This document shows, piece after piece, positions 21,593 through 24,600 of a DNA stretch of 24,600 bases (positions are counted from its first letter, which is position 1; every line of letters starts with the position of its first letter). Where the stretch lies: assembly GCA_938036835.1 (NCBI GenBank), contig CALHWB010000014.1, positions 1 to 24,600 of the forward strand, read 5' to 3'. This DNA comes from an uncultured Propionibacterium sp. (GTDB taxonomy: Bacteria; Actinomycetota; Actinomycetes; Propionibacteriales; Propionibacteriaceae). The translations under genes and the position numbers were made by a program. Below the pieces are notes generated by a model. It saw only the letters and a program-made list of their open reading frames with translations, was not told the origin of the DNA and did no database searches.

Positions 21593-22261
21593 ATGACCAG
21601 GTTTTCTGGGCACCAGGGGGCCGCCGTGCTGGTGATCGACGCCCAGCAGGGACTGGCTGCGCAGCTTGCCACCGCGGACCGAGTCGCCGAAGTGCTGGCA
21701 GGGGTGGTGGCCCGTGCCCGATTGGCTGGCGTCCCGGTGATCTGGTTGCGTCGTCAAGGCGCCGGCCTGGCGATCGGCGAACCCGCCTGGCAGCTGGTCG
21801 ATGCGTTGGTGACCGAGCCGGGTGAGGCGCAATTGGAGCACCCGTGGGCTGACGCCTTCATCGGAACCGGACTCGCGGAGACCCTGGGCGGGCTGGGCGC
21901 CGGGCGAGTGTGGCTGGGCGGTTTCGGCTCCGACGATGGCGTCTTGCAGACCTATCTGGGAGCTCTCTACCGGGGTTTCGATGCCACCTTGATCGAGGAC
22001 GGGCATGCCGCCGCCGAGGCGGTCTTCGACGACTGGCGGTGGCCGGCCGAGCAGGTGACCGCTTTCGTCAACCGCATCGTCTGGCGGGATCTAACCCCCG
22101 AAGCGACCGGAAACCTGATGGCCTCGGGCAATATCGAGTTCGCCACCGAGGGGCCGGACGATGCCGAGCTGTTGGCCCAGGCCGAGGCCGAAGCCGCCGC
22201 CGGAGAAGAGGCCGCCGATCGCCTGGCCGGCTCGCCGGGGCAAACCGGCAGCGACGATTGA
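21593..22261 (+). CDS. Isochorismatase-fold protein lacking Lys and Cys of the catalytic triad
   Basis: The 222-residue protein has the cysteine-hydrolase (isochorismatase-like) fold: AVLVIDAQQG (11-20) with the conserved Asp16, VIWLRRQG (49-56), and the block HPWADAF-GTGLAETL (83-97) followed by WLGGFGSDDGVLQTYLGALYRG (107-128). Aligned to K-P-G-x-S-A-F and G-x-x-T-D-x-C-V, the catalytic Lys is His83 and the nucleophilic Cys is Gly116. Hydrolase activity of the usual type is therefore unlikely. The C-terminal 35 residues are acidic and Ala-rich, beyond the fold. It starts leaderless from TAGACT and is divergent from argO. It ends 23 bp from the convergent endonuclease IV gene. Confidence 0.78.
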   Translation: MTRFSGHQGAAVLVIDAQQGLAAQLATADRVAEVLAGVVARARLAGVPVIWLRRQGAGLAIGEPAWQLVDALVTEPGEAQLEHPWADAFIGTGLAETLGGLGAGRVWLGGFGSDDGVLQTYLGALYRGFDATLIEDGHAAAEAVFDDWRWPAEQVTAFVNRIVWRDLTPEATGNLMASGNIEFATEGPDDAELLAQAEAEAAAGEEAADRLAGSPGQTGSDD

Positions 22262-22284
22262 GACGGCATCCAGGCCGGCGGCGA

Positions 22285-23085
22285 TCAGCTAGGCAGGCGG
22301 GCGCGCAGCCAGTCCAGATCACGTTGCTGGGCGGCCAGACCGCCCGGGGTCTCCACGATGACGGGGGCTTGGGCTTCGACGATCATCTCGACGAGTGCCC
22401 GCTCGGCTAGCTGGCCGGCACCCAGATTGTCGTGCCGGTCGGCGCCCGAACCGGCTGCGTCGCGGGAATCGTTGGCATGCACCAGGTCGATACGGCCGGT
22501 GATCTCCCGGATCCGGGCGGCTAGATGCTCAAGCGGTTCCCCGGAAGCGTGCGCGTGGCAGGTGTCCAGGCAGAACCCCACCTGCTCGAAACCAGCAGCC
22601 CGGCCGATCGCGGCCCACAGCCGCTCGATGCCGGCCACCCGGCGGACCATCGCATTGCTGCCGCCGGCGGTGTTCTCGATCAGGACCGGGCATTCGCCAC
22701 GCAGCCCATCGATCGCCTTGAACCAGTTCAGGTAGCCGGCCTCCGGGTCGTCGCCAGAACCGACGTGACCGCCGTGCACGATCACACCTCGGGCACCGAT
22801 CTCGGCGGCCAGGTCTACCTGTTGCTGCAGCAGTTTGCGGCTGGGAATCCGGATGCGATTGTTGGTGGACGCGAGGTTGAGCACGAAGGGCGTGTGCACG
22901 TAGATGCCCACCCCGGCGGCTGCGGCTGCCGCCCGCAGCGCGGTGGCACCGCCCGGGTAGGCCACCTGGTGTCCCCGCCAGGCCTGCGGATCACCCAGGT
23001 TGATCTGGATCACCTGGGCGCCGAGGATCTCGGCCTGCCCGATCGGGTCGGTCTGGTCTACGTGGGCGCCGAGTTGAATGGCCAT
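22285..23085 (-). CDS. nfo: Endonuclease IV (AP endonuclease)
   Basis: The 266-residue protein is a TIM-barrel AP endonuclease; E. coli Nfo has 285 residues. All nine zinc ligands can be placed: His64 (YVHTPF), His104 (VIVHGG), Glu137 (LIENTAGG), Asp174 and His177 (CLDTCHAHASG), His203 (LVHANDS), Asp216 and His218 (ADRHDNLGAG), and Glu245 (VIVETPGG). It cuts DNA 5' to abasic sites in base-excision repair. The start at 23085 is set by AGGAGG (23096-23091) five bases upstream; an overlapping ATG at 23089 is out of frame. The longer open frame to 23727 is shadow of the opposite membrane-protein gene. It appears monocistronic. Confidence 0.95.
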   Translation of the reverse strand: MAIQLGAHVDQTDPIGQAEILGAQVIQINLGDPQAWRGHQVAYPGGATALRAAAAAAGVGIYVHTPFVLNLASTNNRIRIPSRKLLQQQVDLAAEIGARGVIVHGGHVGSGDDPEAGYLNWFKAIDGLRGECPVLIENTAGGSNAMVRRVAGIERLWAAIGRAAGFEQVGFCLDTCHAHASGEPLEHLAARIREITGRIDLVHANDSRDAAGSGADRHDNLGAGQLAERALVEMIVEAQAPVIVETPGGLAAQQRDLDWLRARLPS

Positions 23086-23304
23086 GCATTCCTCCTGATG
23101 CGATTTGGTTCCACGATAGGTGAGAGTAAACCGCCGGCACCCGCCGAAGGCCCCACATGGCCAGGCCACGGCGGCATGACCGCTCGCCCGGGCCGGATGC
23201 CGCCGTGTCGGCGACCGATGGCCCCGCAGGCCGGAGCCCAGATCGGGCGGCGACAGCCGCCCGGCGGCGACCCGCCGAACGCCGCTGCGTGCCAGACTGG
23301 CGGC

Positions 23305-23949
23305 ATGGCACTGGGCGTGGTCGGGGACTATCTGGCCGCCCTGCTGCGCTCCTTCGTTTCCGCCATCGCCGGCCGCCCCGAGACCCTCGCCGCGGCCGGG
23401 CGGTTCGGTTGGGCAGTTCCGGTCGGGATCGCGGTGGTGGGGGGCATCTCGCTGATGATCGGCCAATCGATGGTGCTGGCCATCAACCGGGTCACCCGGT
23501 TGCGCGCCTGCCTGACCCTGCTGTCCGCTGGCCTGGGAATGCCGCTGTTGGCCGGCCTGGAGGCGGCGATGGCCGGCACGGTGGGCCGGCTGCTGATCGG
23601 TGAGGTACCCAGGGCCGCGGTGATCTTGCCGAGCGTGCTGGTTTCCTATGCCCCCTATTGGTTCGGTTTGCTGGTTCTGCTGCCATATTCCGGGCCGGGC
23701 CTGGCCCGGCTGCTGCATGTCTGGCATTTCGCGGTGTTGTGGGCATCGCTGATCCCGCTGCTGCAGGCCGGCCCCACCACCGCCATGCTCGTGGCCGCGG
23801 CCGCCTGGCTATTGACGATTCTCATCGACTGGCTGGTCGAGCATTCCTCGCTGCGGCTCCGGGAGCGGCTGTTCCGGCTGGTCAGCGGCACCCCCGGGTT
23901 GACCAGCTCGGATCTGATGCGGGCCGCGGGCTTACGGGTCGGGCCATGA
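23305..23949 (+). CDS. Polytopic membrane protein of unknown function
   Basis: The 214-residue protein has about five hydrophobic segments: near residues 36-62, 68-95, 105-128, 140-157 and 162-184. A polar C-terminal tail of about 30 residues follows. I do not recognise the family. No signal peptide or catalytic motif stands out. There is no Shine-Dalgarno site at ATG 23305; CAGACT, one base off TAGACT, lies six bases upstream. The stop overlaps the next gene's start by four bases (ATGA), so it is translationally coupled to the anchored alpha/beta-hydrolase-like protein and the two probably work together at the membrane. The upstream 23086-23304 gap shows no other feature. Confidence 0.7.
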   Translation: MALGVVGDYLAALLRSFVSAIAGRPETLAAAGRFGWAVPVGIAVVGGISLMIGQSMVLAINRVTRLRACLTLLSAGLGMPLLAGLEAAMAGTVGRLLIGEVPRAAVILPSVLVSYAPYWFGLLVLLPYSGPGLARLLHVWHFAVLWASLIPLLQAGPTTAMLVAAAAWLLTILIDWLVEHSSLRLRERLFRLVSGTPGLTSSDLMRAAGLRVGP

Positions 23950-24600
23950 TCGCCACCCAATTGGTCATCGGCATCGTAGTTGCCCTGTGCATCGCGGGCA
24001 TGGTGGCCCCGGCCGAGGCGATCGGCTGGTGGCGGCGGGGCCGCCTGGACGAAACCTGGGTGCACTGGCCGAGCGTCCCCGAAGCCTTTGCCCGTCCCGG
24101 CGACGAACCCGATGACCGAGTGCCGGACGAATTGCCGGACGAGACCGGCCATTACCTGATCTATCTTTCGGGTATCGGGATCTCCAGCCCGGACGAATTG
24201 CCGGTCGTCGAGATCCCGCTGGTGAGGCAGCTGGCCGAACGCATCGGCGATACCACCGTGATCTGGCGGATCTACCCCTACTCGGTGCGCAACACCGCGC
24301 TCACCCAAGGGCGGCGCCTCAGCGGCCTGTGGCGCACGCTGGCCCGGTGGAAGTTCGAGAAGCATCGGTTGCGGGCGGCGGCCTTCCTGATCAACCTGCG
24401 CAACGCATTCCAGCTGTTCGTCTCATCCGATCGCCGCTATGGACCGGTGTTCAACCTAGCCATCGCCCAGCAGATCGCGGCCGCGCTGGTGCGCAGCGGT
24501 TACGTGCCCGAGCATCGCAGGCCGGTCACCCTGCTGGGCTGGAGCGGCGGCGCCCAGATCGCGGCGGGGGCCGCCTGGTATCTGGCTGCCCTGGGGATGG
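23946..24600 (+). CDS. Membrane-anchored alpha/beta-hydrolase-like protein (3' end beyond window)
   Basis: The frame begins at ATG 23946, overlapping the previous stop by four bases, and stays open to the right edge (218 complete codons). It starts with a hydrophobic segment, LVIGIVVALCIAGMVAPAEA (residues 6-25), that could be a signal anchor. A polar acidic stretch follows (about 45-70), then HYLIYLSGIGISSPDEL (73-89), and LLGWSGGAQIAAGAAW (197-212), a G-x-S-x-G nucleophile elbow with the candidate Ser at 201. The Asp and His of the triad would lie beyond the window. The alpha/beta-hydrolase assignment rests on that elbow and the preceding beta-strand-like blocks. Substrate is unknown. Confidence 0.65.
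   Translation, partial: MIATQLVIGIVVALCIAGMVAPAEAIGWWRRGRLDETWVHWPSVPEAFARPGDEPDDRVPDELPDETGHYLIYLSGIGISSPDELPVVEIPLVRQLAERIGDTTVIWRIYPYSVRNTALTQGRRLSGLWRTLARWKFEKHRLRAAAFLINLRNAFQLFVSSDRRYGPVFNLAIAQQIAAALVRSGYVPEHRRPVTLLGWSGGAQIAAGAAWYLAALGM

Noticed and set aside
22525..23304. Long plus-strand extension upstream of the membrane protein
   Set aside because: It is antisense to endonuclease IV and has low-complexity composition. The hydrophobic protein starts at ATG 23305.
22285..23727. 480-residue minus-strand open frame ending in endonuclease IV
   Set aside because: Everything upstream of 23085 is antisense to the membrane protein or intergenic. AGGAGG fixes the start at 23085.
1..24600. 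Search for CRISPR arrays, tRNA or rRNA genes, insertion sequences and integrases
   Set aside because: No repeated spacer-like units, no tRNA-like CCA-end cloverleaf and no transposase or recombinase motifs were seen by eye. A tRNA scan would be needed to exclude a missed tRNA.

Overview
The window is high-GC actinobacterial chromosome. The GC-rich third positions, the rpsF-ssb-rpsR-rplI block, the Pta-AckA pair and the many genes without a Shine-Dalgarno (SD) site all fit Actinomycetota. A Propionibacteriaceae-like host is plausible, but the sequence alone does not prove it. I saw no rRNA, tRNA, CRISPR array, transposase or integrase.

Layout. (1) 1-2442: the end of an unrecognised gene coupled by a 4-nt overlap to a prolyl-oligopeptidase-family S9 peptidase. 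Both are less GC-rich than the rest and look acquired. (2) 2512-6017, minus strand: a short-chain dehydrogenase overlapping a PlsC-type acyltransferase, then a glycosyltransferase made of two tandem GT2 modules. (3) 6073-9576, minus: pta then ackA, the acetyl-CoA/acetyl-phosphate/acetate ATP-yielding pathway, with a hairpin between them. (4) 9677-12223, minus: an 848-residue protein joining a KaiC/RecA-like domain without Walker A to a PEP-synthase-type ATP-grasp domain. (5) 12499-14145, minus: a lower-GC accessory island with a Tat-exported small protein, a GDPD-like protein with a degenerate metal site resembling phage-tail GDPD domains, and a possible 91-residue ORF. A perfect 24-bp palindrome lies beyond it. 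(6) 14506-16819, plus: serC-serA, two steps of serine synthesis. (7) 16808-18194: an Lrp/AsnC regulator divergent from a LysE/RhtB exporter, with a clear candidate operator between them. (8) 18327-20048, minus: rpsF-ssb-rpsR-rplI with a recognisable promoter and leader hairpin. (9) 20292-22261: a rhodanese-fold protein without its cysteine, an ArgO/LysE exporter, and an isochorismatase-fold protein lacking two of three catalytic residues. (10) 22285-23085: endonuclease IV. (11) 23305-end: a polytopic membrane protein coupled to an anchored alpha/beta-hydrolase-like protein that runs off the window.

Amino-acid supply and export form one theme (serC-serA, lrp-lysE, argO). Central carbon and energy metabolism forms another (pta-ackA beside the ATP-grasp protein).

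The most consistent unlisted signal is regulatory. Six genes without an SD site carry TAnnnT exactly six bases before the start codon (GT2, SDR, pta, the KaiC/ATP-grasp gene, lrp and the isochorismatase-like gene). This places the predicted transcription start at or next to the first base of the start codon and implies leaderless mRNAs. In pta it moves the preferred start to the second codon.
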